DNA of 64,000 nucleotides from Mycobacterium sp. (GCA_003987775.1 RXJD01000060.1:1-64000), one strand, 5' to 3'; positions 28,001-38,001 are shown, counted from the first letter of the stretch. Numbers and translations: made by a program. Notes: generated from the letters alone by a model not told the origin.

Positions 28001-28573
28001 GGCCGGCGGGTTCGCCCGGATCCCCAGCAACCCGGCGACCCGGCCGGCCAGGTCCTGCAGGGAGCTCTGCCATGGCATCAATTGAGCGACGGCAGCCGAA
28101 ACCTGCGAATAATAATCCGACATTGCCGCGACGTCCTGCGCCCACATTTGCTCATAGACCGCTTCGGCCGCCGCGATAGCCGGGGTGTTCTGCCCGAACA
28201 GGTTTGAGAAAACCAGTGATAACAATTGTCCTCGATGCGCGACCAATGCGGCTGGATGCACCGTCGCGGCCCTGGCCGCCTCGAAAGCCCCGGCCGCGAC
28301 CCGCGCCTGACCGGCAACCTCCGCCGCCCCGGACGCCGCCGCATTGAGCCAGCCCACATAGGGGGCGGCGGCGTTTGCCATCGCCGCCGCGGACGGCCCC
28401 TGCCAGACGCCACCAGCCAGCCCTGCCGTCACTGAATCGAAAGATGCTGCAGCCGAATCTAATTCACTGGCCAATCCGTCCCATGCCGCCGCAGCGGACA
28501 GCATGGGGGTAGGGCCGGCTCCGGTGAAGATACGGGCAGAGTTGACTTCCGGCGGAAGGGCGAAGAACGTCAT
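22064..28573 (-). CDS. PPE-MPTR family protein, 2169 aa
   Basis: Starts [18 protein letters not shown] at ATG 28573, the classic PPE N-terminus. The PPE domain fills residues about 1-180 ([24 protein letters not shown]). An Ala/Pro-rich linker leads into about 1900 residues of MPTR repeats in four zones, N- to C-terminal: (1) GNxGxGN repeats, (2) [13 protein letters not shown] and NSGNTNTG repeats, (3) GNSGxxNxGSAG repeats, (4) [11 protein letters not shown] repeats before a non-repeat tail [16 protein letters not shown]. No internal stop or frameshift is seen. PPE-MPTR proteins are ESX-5 substrates restricted to slow-growing mycobacteria. An earlier in-frame ATG lacks family support. Long open frames on the opposite strand are composition artefacts. 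Confidence 0.93.
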   Translation of the reverse strand: MTFFALPPEVNSARIFTGAGPTPMLSAAAAWDGLASELDSAAASFDSVTAGLAGGVWQGPSAAAMANAAAPYVGWLNAAASGAAEVAGQARVAAGAFEAARAATVHPAALVAHRGQLLSLVFSNLFGQNTPAIAAAEAVYEQMWAQDVAAMSDYYSQVSAAVAQLMPWQSSLQDLAGRVAGLLGIRANPPAATPAADSAAAQTSRAAEASPAAVPGAAAAGDPVAAPRSAAAALAAGIGNQGTGNSGNGNRGNDNVGSGNRGSGNIGDGNTGSTNGGSGNQGTGNDGSGNIGDNNVGSGNTGNSNQGNGNRGSNNAGDGNRGSGNAGSGNTGNGNVGNGNNGVLNNGDGNTGGSNPGNGNTGNSNQGNGNQGISNTGDGNRGNFNTGSGNTGNSNAGNGNIGNLNSGDGNNNTGDLAHGNAGDGNLGGGNAGDGNKGANNQGNGNLGDGNIGDGNKGATNQGMGNLGDSNVGNGNEGNNNRGNGNLGSGNTGDANKGDNNVGDGNLGNTNGGDGNKGSANGGSGNLGDGNVGNGNKGDNNAGLGNAGNANNGDGNKGNGNAGFGNAGDNNTGDGNKGNANTGDGNTGNNNQGNGNRGNDNVGNGNFGNANSGLGNRGDNNTGNGNLGNGNAGFGNKGDNNLGSGNQGNGNVGHGDIGSNNTGSGNIGSGNAGSGNRGIGLGTGDNNLGNGNQGSNNTGSGNIGNGNAGSGNRGIGLGTGDNNLGNGNQGSNNTGSGNIGNSNAGSGNTGSGNVGNGNAGSNNQGGGNTGSGNVGEGNRGNGNAGNGNVGNNNPGMGNTGTGNQGGGNTGTNNQGWGNNGTNNIGFGNTGNNNVGLGLTGDNQFGIGRLNSGWFNLGLGNSGNFNIGFGNSGSGNIGFGNSGNYNIGFGNAGSGNLGWWNGGTGNTFAMNSGNYNTGFWNAGNLNTGLWNSGSGNTGFFNAGSTNTGLFNSGSTNTGLYNSGSTNTGRFNAGSTNTGNYNSGGTNTGDYNSGGTNTGDYNAGGTNTGNYNAGGTNTGNFNSGGTNTGSFNAGGTNYGSYNAGGTNTGSFNAGGTNTGYYNSGGTNAGYYNSGGTNTGNYNSGGTNTGHYNAGGTNTGNYNAGGTNTGNYNAGGTNTGNYNAGGTNTGDYNSGNTNTGNLNSGNTNTGNQNSGNTNTGNQNSGNTNTGNQNSGNTNTGNLNSGNTNTFGDASRPDGYNSGDTNTGSYNSGNTNTGNHNSGNTNTGDLNSGNTNSGARNSGNTNTGNLNSGNTNTGNANSGNTNTGNFNSGNTNSYYNPSIPDGYNSGNTNTGSYNSGFTDTGFRNSGNTNTGTGNSGNTNSGNYNSGFTNTGDKNSGSTNTGSFNSGNTNTGDKNSGFTDTGNGNSGNTNRFDFNSGNTNTGNKNAGFTNTGDGNSGNTNTGANNSGKTNTGTGNSGDTNTGSSNSGNTNTGDGNSGNTNSGDNNSGNTNTGSRNSGSTNTGNDNTGSTNTGDGNSGNTNTGNNNSGNTNTGNNNSGSWNVGDNNTGNGAPVAASGTNNGAGSSGFNNAAASGTSGFGNSLSNGTSGANNVGLGGGNSGIGNGGAGGGNSGTGNGGFGSSGNSGKDNGGFANGGNSGTGNASPGGGNSGGRNNVAGGGNSGNFNSGVGGGNSGTSNSGAGGGNAGSNNSGSNGSSGEGNQGSGGNSGFSNSGSAGQSGTNNSGGAGNSGTNNSGSLGSSGEANAGAGGNSGIGNRGSAGNSGEGNSGSAGNSGFSNSGGGGNSGRNNTGVTFGSSGANNIAAGGNSGTSNSGSGGNSGSGNAGSAGNSGLNNSGGGGNSGTSNTGATFGSSGLNNAAAGGSSGTGNNGTAGNSGFNNNGSGGQSGTGNNGGAGTSGSGNNAAGGSSGSGNNGTAGNSGTGNNGSAGNSGSNNNGSAGSSGANNNAISFGSSGTGNIAASGSSGSGNSGSGGDSGTDNAGSAGSSGNNNNGTAGSSGSGNVGGGNAGSGNIGFGSSGGTNIGAGSSGTSNPGAGNAGTGNVGGGTSGINNPGTGSSGNQNFGFGTSGNYNAGAGNSGTLNPGAGSSGLLNIYAGDSGWLASGLGNSGLLTLGAGNSGLVTPGAGNSGLLLAGLGNSGTLNLGTALSGPLNLGAANSGLLNVGATLSGFANLGIYNAGLLDVGYLPRALYVGNLAFEVATFLLRQLTGLLPGV
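26361..26602 (-). repeat. 108-bp tandem repeat inside the PPE-MPTR gene
   Basis: Two consecutive units, 26361-26468 and 26469-26576, are nearly identical, and a third partial unit runs to about 26602. Each encodes 36 residues that include an unusual [10 protein letters not shown] interruption of the GNxGxGN cadence. The near identity against the more diverged flanking repeats points to recent in-frame duplication. Confidence 0.8.
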
Positions 28574-28869
28574 GACCCGGCCAGGGCGCAACTCGACGCA
28601 CGAGCCGCGCCACTCGCCCAACCGTGCGCAGGTCGCACCATACCGCCTCCAGAATTCAGCCCGAGCAGTCAAGCTACAACACAGGAAGCTGTCCGATATC
28701 CGAATTCGTAGAACGCACTTCTACTTTAACCGGAGCAAATGTGCGCTGTTGAATTCATCTGGTGCGGCAGTTATTGCTACATTTCCTCGGGGCCCCGTTG
28801 CGGACAGACGCGAAATCGCACGACTGCGGGTGAACCAGTGCGAGTTTGTGTCTGCTCGCGCCAACAGGC
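28574..28869 (-). promoter_or_regulatory. Upstream region of the PPE-MPTR gene
   Basis: This 296-bp gene-free stretch lies between the mapB stop and the PPE start, both on the minus strand. It is notably AT-rich around 28640-28800 compared with the flanks. On the minus strand TAAAGT (28728-28723) fits a TANNNT -10 box, but no convincing -35 is present at the right distance. Nothing else recognisable was found. Confidence 0.3.
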
Positions 28870-29727
28870 TCAGGGCAGGGTGAGGATTTCCGCGCCCGTC
28901 TCGGTGACCAGCAGGGTGTGCTCGAACTGCGCCGTCCACTTGCGGTCCCTGGTGACCACCGTCCAGCCGTCGTCCCAGATCTCGTAATCCAGGGTGCCGA
29001 GGTTGATCATCGGCTCGATGGTGAACGTCATCCCCGGCTGGATGACCGTCTCCACCGCGGGCTGGTCATAGTGCAGCACCACCAGCCCGTTGTGGAACGT
29101 GGTGCCGATGCCGTGGCCGGTGAAGTCGCGAACCACGTTGTAGCCGAACCGGTTTGCATAGGATTCGATGACGCGGCCGACCACCGACAGCTGCCGTCCC
29201 GGTTTGACGGCCTTGATGGCGCGCATGGTGGCCTCGTGGGTCCGCTCGACGAGCAGCCGGTGCTCCTCGGAGACGTCGCCGGCCAGGAAGGTCGCGTTGG
29301 TGTCGCCGTGCACTCCATTGATGTAGGCGGTCACGTCGATGTTGACGATGTCGCCGTCCTCGATCACCGTCGAGTCCGGGATGCCGTGGCAGATCACCTC
29401 GTTGAGCGATGTGCAGCACGACTTCGGGAAATTTTTGTAGCCCAGTGTCGACGGGTAGGCGCCGTTGTCGACCATGTACTCGTGTGCGATGCGGTCGAGT
29501 TGGTCGGTGGTGACGCCCGGCGCGACGGCTTTGCCCGCCTCTTGCAGCGCGCGCGCCGCGATCTGGCCCGCCACCCGCATCTTCTCGATGACCTCGGGGT
29601 CTTGCACCCAGGGCTCGGAACCCTCTTTGGCGGTGGACTTGCCGACGTACTCCGGGCGCGCGATCCACTTGGGTACCGGCAGCGTCGGGGAGAGCACGCC
29701 GGGAGACAGCGCGGTTCGAACAGGCAT
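28870..29727 (-). CDS. mapB: Methionine aminopeptidase MapB
   Basis: Type I methionine aminopeptidase of 285 aa, the length of M. tuberculosis MapB (Rv2861c); it removes the initiator Met from nascent proteins. The five dinuclear-metal ligands are in place: Asp in [10 protein letters not shown], Asp in HGDTNATF, His in GHGIGTTFH, Glu in TIEPMINLG, and Glu in QFEHTLLVT. The roughly 40-residue N-terminal extension has a Pro-rich stretch (SPTLPVPKW) typical of the mycobacterial enzyme, which may contact the ribosome. It starts at ATG 29727. Confidence 0.96.
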   Translation of the reverse strand: MPVRTALSPGVLSPTLPVPKWIARPEYVGKSTAKEGSEPWVQDPEVIEKMRVAGQIAARALQEAGKAVAPGVTTDQLDRIAHEYMVDNGAYPSTLGYKNFPKSCCTSLNEVICHGIPDSTVIEDGDIVNIDVTAYINGVHGDTNATFLAGDVSEEHRLLVERTHEATMRAIKAVKPGRQLSVVGRVIESYANRFGYNVVRDFTGHGIGTTFHNGLVVLHYDQPAVETVIQPGMTFTIEPMINLGTLDYEIWDDGWTVVTRDRKWTAQFEHTLLVTETGAEILTLP

Positions 29728-29779
29728 GGCAGCTAGCTTAACGATGCTGCGCCGTTAGTGCCGCCGAGCGGCTGCGCCG

Positions 29780-29842
29780 CATCGAGCCTGCCAAATTGGC
29801 GAGCCCCACTCGCACTTCCACTGCAGAATTGCAGCCTGGGCG
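29780..29842. repeat. 63-bp direct repeat, copy 1
   Basis: This 63-bp element starts CATCGAGCCTGCC and ends GCAGCCTGGGCG. It recurs at 29872-29934 with three mismatches (60/63), giving a 92-bp period. It contains an internal inverted repeat CTGCA-GAAT-TGCAG. A related 43-bp core lies at 43636-43678, so this is probably a dispersed repeat family. Confidence 0.85.
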
Positions 29843-29871
29843 CACCGACCCGCTGCCGGGCTCCCGTACAC

Positions 29872-29934
29872 CATCGAGCCTGCACAATTGGCGAGCCCCA
29901 CTCGCACTTCCACTGCAGAATTACAGCCTGGGCG
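29872..29934. repeat. 63-bp direct repeat, copy 2
   Basis: Second copy of the element at 29780-29842, differing at three positions (CAC for CCA near the start, A for G in the ATTACAG segment). Both lie in the 261-bp gap between mapB and the DUF1707 gene. No convincing gene covers them; the short open frames across them share the repeat's sequence and have no homology that I recognise. Confidence 0.85.
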
Positions 29935-29988
29935 GAGCGTCCAAGCCGATCCGGCGCCACACCGCACATTGCGCAGGCCGGCGGGCAG

Positions 29989-30579
29989 TCACAACCGGGG
30001 ACGCCGCAGCAACGTCCGTCGCGGCCCGCGGATGATCACCGAGCCGAACACCACCTGACCGCTCAGCACCACGTGCGGATTGCCTTCGGCCGGCGGGTCT
30101 TTGCGCCGATCCGACGCACTGCCCACATAGGCTTCGACGTTGTCGATCGACGCGCTGGCCCCCTCGGGCAGCCACAGGTTCAGCGAGCCGAACTTCATGT
30201 CGATCTCGATGACCACCACCGGACCCGCGAACCGTGCCTTCGTCAGGTCCAGGTCGATCGACCCGAACCGGCGCACCAGCGACAGCCGGGTGGGCACCGT
30301 CCACTCCCCGTGGCGCTTCAGGGAGCCGGCCCAGCCCCGCAGTTCCACGCGGTCGGTCGCCGAGGTGACGATCTCTCCCGGCGCGGGCAGGTCGCCGACC
30401 AGCCTGTCCAACTCGTCGCGGGTGCGCGCGTAGGACACCTGGCGGGTGCGCTGTTCGAACTCGTCGATGTTGATCAGCCCGAGCGCCAGGGCATTCTGCA
30501 GTCGGCGCATGGTGCCGTTGCGGTCGGCGTCCGACACCCGCATCGCCGCCATGTCTCCGCCCGGCCCGGTCATGCTCAC
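29989..30579 (-). CDS. DUF1707 domain protein (SHOCT-like, with LiaF-type C-terminal domain)
   Basis: A 196-aa protein whose N-terminal part (about 13-65) is a DUF1707 domain: MRVSDADRNGTMRRLQNAL followed by DEFEQRTRQVSYARTRDEL. The rest resembles the beta-rich cell-wall-sensing domain of LiaF/DUF2154 proteins (SLVRRFGSIDLDLT, DMKFGSLNLWLPEGAS). No signal peptide or helix is seen, so it is cytosolic or peripheral. Its function is unknown; related proteins are common in mycobacteria. The start could also be the later Met of MRVSDADRN. It is separated by 37 bp from the penicillin-binding lipoprotein gene upstream. Confidence 0.8.
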   Translation of the reverse strand: MSMTGPGGDMAAMRVSDADRNGTMRRLQNALALGLINIDEFEQRTRQVSYARTRDELDRLVGDLPAPGEIVTSATDRVELRGWAGSLKRHGEWTVPTRLSLVRRFGSIDLDLTKARFAGPVVVIEIDMKFGSLNLWLPEGASASIDNVEAYVGSASDRRKDPPAEGNPHVVLSGQVVFGSVIIRGPRRTLLRRPRL

Positions 30580-30616
30580 CTTCGCAACTTACCGCTGTTG
30601 CGGGCCCGCAATCGCG

Positions 30617-32434
30617 TTAGGCCAGGTAGCCGGGCGGTAGCGAGTCGAACATCACTTTCGTCATCCGCACGGCGTACTCCGAGCTGCCGCCTCCGACGAT
30701 CAGGGCAGCGAACGCCAGGTCACCGCGATATCCGGCGAACCAGGAATGCGAGCCGCCCGCGAATTCGGCTTCCCCGGTCTTGCCGTAGATCTCCCCGCAG
30801 CCCGCGATCTCTTTTGCCGTGCCGTTGGTGACGACCAACCGCATCATCGGGCGCAACGCCTCGACCATCTTCGGGCTAATCGGGGTGTTGTCGCCGGCGA
30901 CCGTGGTCGGCCGGCCCGCGATCAGCTGCGGCACCGGGGTCTTCCCCGCTGCGACGGTCGCCGCCACCAGGGCCATGCCGAACGGGCTGGCCAGCACCCG
31001 GCCCTGGCCGAAGCCGTCCTCGGTGCGTTCGGTCAGGTCAACCGTCGGCGGCACCGAACCGGTGACCGTGGTGATCCCCTCGACCTGGTAGTCCAGCCCG
31101 ATGCCGTAGCGGGTGGCGGCCTGCGTCAGCCCGCGCGGCGGCAGTTTGGCGCTCAGTTCGGCGAACGTGGTGTTGCAGGAACTGGCGAAGGCGCGCGACA
31201 TGGGCACCACACCGAGATCGAAGCCGCCGTAGTTGGGAATGGTGCGGTGGCCGATGTCGATGTGGCCCGGGCAGCCGACCATCGTGTTGGGGGTCGCCAT
31301 GTCGCGGTCGACAGCGGCACCGGCGGTGACCATCTTGAAGGTAGAGCCGGGCGGGTACAGGCCGGTGGTGGCCAGCAGGCCCTCGGCGTTGGCACCGGCG
31401 TTCTGAGCGATCGCCAGGATCTCTCCGGTCGACGGCTTGATCACGACCAGCATCGCCTTGCCACCCCGGGTGTCGACCGCATGCTGCGCGGCGTCCTGCA
31501 CGGCCCGGTCCAAGGTGATCGACACCGACGGCGCGGGCGAGCCTTCGACCTCGTGCAGCACCGCGACGTCGACACCGTTCTGGTTGGTGCTGACAATGCG
31601 CCATCCGGCCTGGCCGTCGAGCTGATCGATCACCGACTTCTTGACCTCGGCCATGACCGCCGGCGCAAAGTGCGGATCGGTGGGCAACAGCTCCGGATGC
31701 GGGGTGATCACGACGCCGGGCAGCTGCCCGATCGCCGGGAACACCCGGTTGCTGTCGTCGGGCAACAGCGTGGCCAGGTCGATCGGCTGGGTGGCCGAGC
31801 TGGCCGTTTCAGCCAGCAGCTGAGGATCGTTGAGCGTGTCGTTGAACGGATGCAGTGCGTCGATGACGGCGTGCGCGGTGCCGATCAGGTCGGGTCCCGC
31901 CTTGGTGGCGTCCAGCGAGTAGTTGTAGATGTAGCCGGGCGCCAGGACGTCCGAGCCGCCCAGCTCGTTTACCGAGGCGCGCCGCGGCTGGTCGGCACGC
32001 AACGCGAACGTCTGGTGTTCCCCCAGCTTCGGGTGCAGCCCGGTGGTCGCCCAGCGGACCTGCCAATGCCCTTCGTCGCGAGCCATCTTCAACTGGCCGT
32101 CGTAGGTCCAGGTCCGGTTCTTCGGCAGGTGCCAGGTGAAGCGGTAGACGACGGTGCCGGTGTCCTCGGCGTACTTCGAGCTCAGCACCTGTGCGTCCAG
32201 GTGGGTCGCTTGCAGGCCGGCCCAGGCGGCGTTGAGCGCCTCGCGTGCCTCGTTGGGGTTGTCGCTGAGCTGAGCGGCGGTCGCGGTGTCCCCGACGGAC
32301 AAGGCCGCCAGGAACTTCTCGGCGGCGGGGCCTGGCCCTTCCGGCTTCGGGGTGCATCCGGGCAGTACGACCAGCGCCATCAGCAGAACTGCAACGGATG
32401 TTGCCAGTGTGGTTTTTGAGCCTATTGTGACCAT
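30617..32434 (-). CDS. Penicillin-binding lipoprotein (Rv2864c-like class B PBP)
   Basis: A 605-aa class B penicillin-binding protein that cross-links peptidoglycan. The N-terminus is a lipoprotein signal (hydrophobic VAVLLMALVVLPGC, lipid-acceptor Cys27). An NTF2-like MecA_N domain follows (about 30-150), then a dimerisation region, then the transpeptidase domain with all three active-site motifs: STFK (Ser near 358), SCN (in ASSCNTTF), and KTG (in YGKTGEAEF). It matches M. tuberculosis Rv2864c in order and layout, but the neighbouring relFG and vapBC23 toxin-antitoxin genes are absent here. Confidence 0.92.
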   Translation of the reverse strand: MVTIGSKTTLATSVAVLLMALVVLPGCTPKPEGPGPAAEKFLAALSVGDTATAAQLSDNPNEAREALNAAWAGLQATHLDAQVLSSKYAEDTGTVVYRFTWHLPKNRTWTYDGQLKMARDEGHWQVRWATTGLHPKLGEHQTFALRADQPRRASVNELGGSDVLAPGYIYNYSLDATKAGPDLIGTAHAVIDALHPFNDTLNDPQLLAETASSATQPIDLATLLPDDSNRVFPAIGQLPGVVITPHPELLPTDPHFAPAVMAEVKKSVIDQLDGQAGWRIVSTNQNGVDVAVLHEVEGSPAPSVSITLDRAVQDAAQHAVDTRGGKAMLVVIKPSTGEILAIAQNAGANAEGLLATTGLYPPGSTFKMVTAGAAVDRDMATPNTMVGCPGHIDIGHRTIPNYGGFDLGVVPMSRAFASSCNTTFAELSAKLPPRGLTQAATRYGIGLDYQVEGITTVTGSVPPTVDLTERTEDGFGQGRVLASPFGMALVAATVAAGKTPVPQLIAGRPTTVAGDNTPISPKMVEALRPMMRLVVTNGTAKEIAGCGEIYGKTGEAEFAGGSHSWFAGYRGDLAFAALIVGGGSSEYAVRMTKVMFDSLPPGYLA

Positions 32435-32582
32435 CGGTACTGATGTTAAGAACTGATGCGGTCACGTCGGCGCAGACACACCGAGACCTGACCGTTATCC
32501 GCGCGAAAGCAACGAGGCTGCGATTTCGAGCGCCGAGTGTCGCAGGGCGGTTCCACTCGCGGAATGAACCGCTACCCCGCCA

Positions 32583-33437
32583 CTAATCCAGCAGCACCGT
32601 GGCGAACGTGCCGACTTCTTTGAAACCGACCCGGGCGTAGGCGGCCCGGGCGACGGTGTTGAAGTCGTTGACGTAGAGACTGGCGATGCGCCCGCTGCCG
32701 ACGATGACGGCGGCCAGCGTCGCGGTGCCGGTGGTGCCCAGTCCGAGGCCGCGCCGCTCGGGGTGCACCCACACCCCCTGGATCTGGCCGACCGACGGCG
32801 ACTGCGACCCCACCTCCGCCTTGAAGATGACCTGCCCGTGCTCGAAGCGGGCCCAGGCCCGTCCGGCCGCAATCAGGCTGGCCACCCGCCGCCGGTAGCC
32901 TCGGCCGCCGTCGCCCAGCCGCGGGTCCACGCCGACTTCGCCGATGAACATGTCGACGGCAGCCACCAGGTAAGCGTCGATCTCCTCGGGCCGCACCTGC
33001 CGCACTTCGAGATCCAGCGCGCAATTGGGATGACTGTCCAGCGCCATCAGCGGTTGCCGATCGCGCACGTCGCGGGCCGGGCCCCAGGCCGGCTCGAGTC
33101 GCTGCCACATCGGCAGCACCAGATCGGCCCGGCCGACCAGCGACGAGCACCGGCGGGCCGTGCTCTTGGCTTCGTCGGCGAAAGCGTTCAGGTCGATCAG
33201 ATTGCCGCGTAGCGGGATGAGGTTAGCCCCGGCGAAGCACAGCGATTCCTCGGGAGCGCGCCGGGTCCACAGTTCGCCACCGATGGAGTTGGGTTCGACA
33301 CCGTAGTCCGCGACTCGCGCGGCCACCATGCAGGATTCGACCGGATTGTCACCCAGGACCCGCCATACCGCGGCGGCATCGCGCACCACCGAAACCCGTC
33401 TCTCGCCGACGAGGCGCAAGATGGGCGGAGCCGACAT
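32583..33437 (-). CDS. GNAT family N-acetyltransferase (Rv2867c-like)
   Basis: A 284-aa protein with an N-terminal DUF4081-type domain (about 1-130) and a C-terminal GNAT domain. The acetyl-CoA loop is IQGVWVHPERRGLGLGTTGT, followed by VNDFNTVARAAYARVGF, typical of GNAT motifs A and B. It lies between the penicillin-binding lipoprotein and ispG genes as in M. tuberculosis. The substrate is unknown. It starts at ATG 33437; the gap to ispG is only 49 bp, so co-transcription is likely. Confidence 0.88.
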   Translation of the reverse strand: MSAPPILRLVGERRVSVVRDAAAVWRVLGDNPVESCMVAARVADYGVEPNSIGGELWTRRAPEESLCFAGANLIPLRGNLIDLNAFADEAKSTARRCSSLVGRADLVLPMWQRLEPAWGPARDVRDRQPLMALDSHPNCALDLEVRQVRPEEIDAYLVAAVDMFIGEVGVDPRLGDGGRGYRRRVASLIAAGRAWARFEHGQVIFKAEVGSQSPSVGQIQGVWVHPERRGLGLGTTGTATLAAVIVGSGRIASLYVNDFNTVARAAYARVGFKEVGTFATVLLD

Positions 33438-33486
33438 CTCATAACTCTCTGTGGTGCGTACCGGGGGCCAGTTAACTTGGCCCCTA

Positions 33487-34659
33487 TCAGCTTACGGTCA
33501 CAATAGGCGAACCGCTCGCTGCCGTCCCGGGATCGTCTTCGGTTTCCAGGCCCATTTCCTCGGCGAGCCGCATCGCTTCCTCGATCAGCGTCTCGACGAT
33601 CTGCGCTTCGGGCACGGTCTTGATCACCTCGCCCTTGACGAAGATCTGGCCCTTGCCGTTGCCCGACGCCACTCCGAGGTCGGCTTCGCGAGCCTCGCCC
33701 GGACCGTTGACGACGCAGCCCATCACCGCGACCCGCAGCGGCACCTCCAGGCCGTCCAGGCCGGCGCTGACCTCGTTGGCCAGCGTGTAGACGTCGACCT
33801 GGGCCCGTCCGCACGACGGACACGACACGATCTCCAGCTTGCGCGGCCGCAGGTTCAGCGACTCCAGGATCTGGGTGCCGACCTTGACCTCCTCCACCGG
33901 CGGCGCCGAGAGCGACACCCGGATGGTGTCCCCGATGCCACGCGAGAGCAACGCACCGAAGGCCACCGCGGACTTGATGGTGCCCTGAAATGCCGGACCG
34001 GCCTCGGTGACGCCGAGGTGCAGCGGGTAGTCGCACTGCGCGGCCAGCTGCTCGTAGGCCGCCACCATCACCACCGGGTCGTTGTGCTTGACGCTGATCT
34101 TGATGTTGCCGAAGCCGTGCTCCTCGAACAGCGACGCCTCCCACAGCGCCGACTCCACCAGCGCTTCGGGGGTGGCCTTGCCGTACTTCTGCATGAACCG
34201 CTTGTCCAGCGATCCCGCATTCACCCCGATGCGGATCGGGATACCCGCGGCGCCGGCGGCCTTGGCGACCTCCCCGACGCGGCCGTCGAACTCCTTGATG
34301 TTGCCCGGGTTCACCCGCACCGCCGCGCAGCCGGCGTCGATGGCCGCGAAGATGTACTTCGGCTGGAAATGGATGTCGGCGATGACCGGGATCTGGCTGT
34401 GCCGGGCGATCTCGGCCAGCGCGTCGGCGTCTTCCTGCCGCGGGCAGGCCACCCGGACAATGTCACAACCAGCCGCAGTCAGTTCCGCGATCTGTTGCAG
34501 CGTCGAGTTGACGTCATGGGTCTTGGTCGTGCACATCGACTGCACGGAAATCGGGTAGTCGCTGCCGACGCCGACGTCGCGGACCATGAGCTGACGCGTG
34601 GGACGCCGAGGAGCGAGCGTGGGCGCCGGTGGTTGCGGCATACCCAGGCCAATGGTCAC
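33487..34659 (-). CDS. ispG: 4-hydroxy-3-methylbut-2-en-1-yl diphosphate synthase IspG (GcpE)
   Basis: Penultimate enzyme of the MEP isoprenoid pathway, converting MEcPP to HMBPP with a [4Fe-4S] cluster. The 390-aa product has the TIM-barrel start ([20 protein letters not shown]), the [16 protein letters not shown] core, and the cluster Cys in [11 protein letters not shown] and [10 protein letters not shown]. It lies just downstream of rip1 (20-bp gap) and is separated from dxr, another MEP gene, only by rip1, as in M. tuberculosis. Confidence 0.96.
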   Translation of the reverse strand: MTIGLGMPQPPAPTLAPRRPTRQLMVRDVGVGSDYPISVQSMCTTKTHDVNSTLQQIAELTAAGCDIVRVACPRQEDADALAEIARHSQIPVIADIHFQPKYIFAAIDAGCAAVRVNPGNIKEFDGRVGEVAKAAGAAGIPIRIGVNAGSLDKRFMQKYGKATPEALVESALWEASLFEEHGFGNIKISVKHNDPVVMVAAYEQLAAQCDYPLHLGVTEAGPAFQGTIKSAVAFGALLSRGIGDTIRVSLSAPPVEEVKVGTQILESLNLRPRKLEIVSCPSCGRAQVDVYTLANEVSAGLDGLEVPLRVAVMGCVVNGPGEAREADLGVASGNGKGQIFVKGEVIKTVPEAQIVETLIEEAMRLAEEMGLETEDDPGTAASGSPIVTVS

Positions 34660-34679
34660 TGTGTTTCGCCTTCTCTCTA

Positions 34680-35894
34680 TTACTGGAAGAGCCGGATCGG
34701 GTTGACCAGGTCAGCGGTGACCGTCAACAACATGTAGCCGACCACGAAGATCAGCACCACATAGGTCGCCGGCATCAGCTTCAGATAGTTCACCGGCGCG
34801 GCGGCAACCTTGCCGCGGGCCGTGCGAATCGAGTTGCGGATCTTCTCGAAAACCGCCACGGCGATGTGGCCGCCATCAAAAGGCAGTAAAGGCAACAAAT
34901 TGATGGCGCCCAGCACGAGGTTCAGCTGGGCCAGGAAGAACCAGAACGCCACCCACAACCCGTGGTCGACGGTGTCTCCGCCGACGATGCTGGCACCGAC
35001 CACGCTCATCGGCGTCTGGGGGTCGCGCTGTCCGCCGCCGATCGCGTGGAAGAGCGCCCCGACTTTGGTCGGGATGGCGGCCAGCGACTTGCCGACCTCG
35101 ACAGTCAGCTGGCCGGCGAACGCGACGGTGGCCGGCGCGGCCGACAGCACGTTGTAACGGGTGGGTTCATTGCGCGGAGCGCCGACACCGATGGCGCCGA
35201 CGTTGGCCGGCTCGAGTTTGTTGTCCTGTCCGGTGGGGACGTAGCGGCGGGTGGATTCGACGGTGACGTTGGTGGTGATCGTCTTGCCGTCGCGCTCGAC
35301 GACGATCGGCACGCTGCCGTGCATCTTGCGCACCGCCGTGGCCATGTCCTCGAACGTGCTGACCGGGGTGTCGCCGACCTTGACGACGACGTCGCCGGGG
35401 CGCAGTCCCGCGAGCGCCGCGGGCCCCGGGCCGTCACACTTGTCGAGCTTGCCCTGGCTGACTTCCTGAGCGACACAACCGGTTTCGCCGACGATGGCCT
35501 TCGTGGACGGGTGCAGATTCGGCAGACCCCAGATCAACGCGATCGCGTAGAGCAGCACCAGGCAGATGACGAAGTTCATACCCGGACCGGCGAACAGCAC
35601 GGCGACCCGCTTCCAGGTGGCCTGCTTGTACATCGCGCGGTCCTGCTCGTCGGGAGCCAGCTCCTCGACCGGGGTCATACCGGCGATGTCGCAGAAGCCG
35701 CCCGCCGGGATGGCCTTGAATCCGTATTGGGTCTCGCCGCGCTGGGTGGACCACAGCGTCGGGCCGAAGCCGACGAAGTAGCGGCGCACCTTCATGCCGG
35801 TGGCGCGGGCGGCCCACATGTGGCCGCACTCGTGCAGTGCGACCGAGATGAGGATCGCGAGTGCGAACAGCACAATGCCGATAACGAACATCAT
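34680..35894 (-). CDS. rip1: Site-2 intramembrane zinc metalloprotease Rip1
   Basis: A 404-aa S2P-family protease, exactly the length of M. tuberculosis Rv2869c. It cleaves anti-sigma factors such as RskA, RslA and RsmA within the membrane. The zinc motif HECGH lies in the first helix ([12 protein letters not shown]), a PDZ domain is in the middle ([16 protein letters not shown]), and the third zinc ligand is in the [11 protein letters not shown] segment near the C-terminus. I chose ATG 35894 ([12 protein letters not shown]); the open frame continues 80 codons upstream without family support. RskA controls SigK, whose target antigens are encoded just to the right. Confidence 0.95.
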   Translation of the reverse strand: MMFVIGIVLFALAILISVALHECGHMWAARATGMKVRRYFVGFGPTLWSTQRGETQYGFKAIPAGGFCDIAGMTPVEELAPDEQDRAMYKQATWKRVAVLFAGPGMNFVICLVLLYAIALIWGLPNLHPSTKAIVGETGCVAQEVSQGKLDKCDGPGPAALAGLRPGDVVVKVGDTPVSTFEDMATAVRKMHGSVPIVVERDGKTITTNVTVESTRRYVPTGQDNKLEPANVGAIGVGAPRNEPTRYNVLSAAPATVAFAGQLTVEVGKSLAAIPTKVGALFHAIGGGQRDPQTPMSVVGASIVGGDTVDHGLWVAFWFFLAQLNLVLGAINLLPLLPFDGGHIAVAVFEKIRNSIRTARGKVAAAPVNYLKLMPATYVVLIFVVGYMLLTVTADLVNPIRLFQ

Positions 35895-35913
35895 CTGTCT
35901 GTTACGACCTTTC

Positions 35914-37125
35914 TCACGCCATGCCCGAGACTCTGACCGCCGCCGGTGCCGAGCTTGCTGCCGCGATCGCACGTTGCGCTCGCTCACGGGCCCAGCGCTG
36001 CGCCTCGAGTACGTCATCCACGGTAGCTGGTGACGCGGCCCATTGGTCGGCAGCGTGCAGCACGTCGGCAATAGTGGCGACGATGGCAGGAAACCGGATG
36101 CGTCCGGAAAGAAACGCCTCTGCCGCTTCCTCATTCGCCGCGTTGTAAACGGCGGTCAGGCAGCCTCCGGTTCCCCCGGCCTGTCGCGCCAGCTCGACGG
36201 CCGGGAACACCTCGGCGTCCAGTGGCTCGAATTCCCAGGTAGAGGCGGTGGAGAAGTCGCAGCAGGTGGCCGCCCCCGGCACCCGGTGCGGCCAGCCCAG
36301 CGCCAGTGAAATCGGCAACTTCATGTCCGGAGGGCTGGCCTGGGCGATCGTGGAGCCGTCGGTGAAGGTCACCATCGAATGCACGATCGACTGCGGGTGT
36401 ACGACGACCTCGATGCGGTCGTAGGGAATGCCGAACAAGAGGTGGGTTTCGATGAGTTCGAGCCCCTTGTTGACCAGCGACGCCGAGTTCAGGGTGTTCA
36501 TCGGGCCCATCGACCAGGTGGGGTGGGCGCCGGCCTGTTCGGGGGTGACGTGCTCGAGGTCGGCGGCCGGCCAGCCCCGGAACGGTCCCCCGGAGGCGGT
36601 CAGGATCAGCTTGGCGACCTCGTCAGGGGTGCCGCCGCGCAGGCACTGAGCCAGCGCGGAGTGTTCGGAGTCGACCGGAACGATCTGCCCGGGCCGAGCC
36701 GCGCGCAGCACCAATGGGCCGCCGGCGACCAGAGACTCCTTATTGGCCAGGGCCAGCCGGGCGCCCGATTCCAGCGCGGCCAGGGTCGGCCGCAGGCCCA
36801 GCGCCCCGACCAGCGCATTGAGGACGACGTCCGCCTCGGTCTCCTGCACCAACCGGGTGACGGCGTCAGGGCCCTGAAATGGGATGTCCCCCGCCCGCTC
36901 GGCGGCGCCGGTGTCGGCGACGGCGATGTTGGTGACTCCGGTCTCGGCGCGCTGACGCAGCAGCGTGTCCATGTTCCCGCCCCCGGCGGCCAGCCCGACG
37001 ATCTCGAACCGGTCCGGGTTGGCCGCGATAACTTCCAGCGCCTGGGTGCCGATGGAACCGGTGCTGCCCAGCACCAATACGCGTACCCGCTCGACGGGAG
37101 CCTGGCCGTCACCCGAGAAAGTCAC
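35914..37125 (-). CDS. dxr: 1-deoxy-D-xylulose-5-phosphate reductoisomerase Dxr (IspC)
   Basis: Second enzyme of the MEP pathway: NADPH-dependent conversion of DXP to MEP, the fosmidomycin target. The NADPH motif is [15 protein letters not shown]; substrate and metal residues are in [24 protein letters not shown] and [12 protein letters not shown] prefer GTG 37125 ([10 protein letters not shown]), giving 403 aa and the N-terminal length of the M. tuberculosis protein. The alternative ATG 37161 would lie within the SigK-type -35 hexamer of the divergent mpt83 promoter. rip1 follows after 19 bp. Confidence 0.94.
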   Translation of the reverse strand: MTFSGDGQAPVERVRVLVLGSTGSIGTQALEVIAANPDRFEIVGLAAGGGNMDTLLRQRAETGVTNIAVADTGAAERAGDIPFQGPDAVTRLVQETEADVVLNALVGALGLRPTLAALESGARLALANKESLVAGGPLVLRAARPGQIVPVDSEHSALAQCLRGGTPDEVAKLILTASGGPFRGWPAADLEHVTPEQAGAHPTWSMGPMNTLNSASLVNKGLELIETHLLFGIPYDRIEVVVHPQSIVHSMVTFTDGSTIAQASPPDMKLPISLALGWPHRVPGAATCCDFSTASTWEFEPLDAEVFPAVELARQAGGTGGCLTAVYNAANEEAAEAFLSGRIRFPAIVATIADVLHAADQWAASPATVDDVLEAQRWARERAQRAIAAASSAPAAVRVSGMA

Positions 37126-37157
37126 CCACCCATTGTGCCGTCTTTTCGAAATCGCAC

Positions 37158-37184
37158 CCATCCGTGATCGCCGCCACTCCGAAT
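37158..37184 (+). promoter_or_regulatory. SigK-type promoter of mpt83
   Basis: CCATCC at 37158-37163 and CCGAAT at 37179-37184, separated by 15 bp, match the published mycobacterial SigK consensus hexamers exactly. The predicted start near 37191 would give a leader of about 65 nt before mpt83. In M. tuberculosis the mpt83/mpt70 genes are the main SigK targets. Confidence 0.85.
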
Positions 37185-37256
37185 GACTTCATGTACGGCA
37201 CCAATGGCGGCGTCGGCCGTCAGTTCAAATTTGTTTCCTAACAAAGGAATTGACAC

Positions 37257-37928
37257 GTGATGAATACTCAGGCCAAGTCAGTGGCAGCAGCGGCTCTCGC
37301 GGCGATCGCGATCGCGGGTGTCGCCGGCTGTTCCAACGGCAAGCCCGCATCCCAGGGCACCAGCAGCGCGACCTCCGCGAGCGTTTCGGCGACTGTGAGC
37401 TCCGCACCTTCGTCGGCCAAGGCTGACCCGGCCGCCGACCTGATCGGCCCCGGCTGCTCGGAGTACGCGGCCCAGAACCCCACCGGACCCGGCTCGGTGG
37501 CGGGCATGGCGCAGGACCCGGTGGCGACCGCGGCGTCGAACAACCCGATGCTGACCACCTTGACCTCGGCGCTGTCCGGCAAGCTGAACCCGCAGGTGAA
37601 CCTCGTCGACACGCTCAACAGCGGCCAGTACACCGTCTTCGCGCCCACCAACGCCGCGTTCGACAAGCTGCCGGCAGCCACCCTCGACCAGCTCAAGACC
37701 GACGCCAAGCTGCTCAACAGCATCCTGACCTACCACGTGGTGAACGGTCAGGCGAGCCCGGCCAAGGTGGCAGGCACCCACAAGACGCTGCAAGGCGCCG
37801 ACGTGACGGTGACCGGAGCCGGCAACGACCTGAAGGTCAACAACGCGGGGCTGGTGTGTGGCGGCGTGCACACCGCGAACGCCACCGTCTACATGATCGA
37901 CACGGTGCTGATGCCCCCGGGCCAGTGA
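37257..37928 (+). CDS. mpt83: Cell-surface lipoprotein MPT83 (fasciclin domain)
   Basis: A 223-aa lipoprotein antigen. The signal peptide ends in the lipobox IAGVAGC (acceptor Cys near 25), followed by a Ser/Thr/Ala-rich linker that may be O-glycosylated, and a FAS1 (fasciclin) domain from about residue 60 ([35 protein letters not shown]). Sequence and position identify it as MPT83 (Rv2873). It starts at GTG 257 of the 37-kb block (37257), directly followed by ATG; AAAGGA lies 8 nt upstream. A strong terminator follows it. Confidence 0.95.
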   Translation: MMNTQAKSVAAAALAAIAIAGVAGCSNGKPASQGTSSATSASVSATVSSAPSSAKADPAADLIGPGCSEYAAQNPTGPGSVAGMAQDPVATAASNNPMLTTLTSALSGKLNPQVNLVDTLNSGQYTVFAPTNAAFDKLPAATLDQLKTDAKLLNSILTYHVVNGQASPAKVAGTHKTLQGADVTVTGAGNDLKVNNAGLVCGGVHTANATVYMIDTVLMPPGQ

Positions 37929-37960
37929 CATCGCGTCTATCAGGACAAGGCTTTCTGGAC

Positions 37961-37993
37961 AAGGCAGCCCACCTCAGGTGGGCTGCCTTTTTC
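37961..37993 (+). terminator. Intrinsic terminator downstream of mpt83
   Basis: A perfect inverted repeat (AAGGCAGCCCACC with its complement, tight loop around 37973-37977) is followed by five T residues at 37988-37992. It lies 33 bp after the mpt83 stop. Such canonical U-tract terminators are uncommon in mycobacteria. Confidence 0.88.
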
Positions 37994-38001
37994 TTGACGG
38001 A

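Noticed and set aside
29733-29969. Two short overlapping minus-strand open frames across the 63-bp repeats
   Set aside because: Their similarity to each other comes from the DNA repeat; there is no domain or conserved start.
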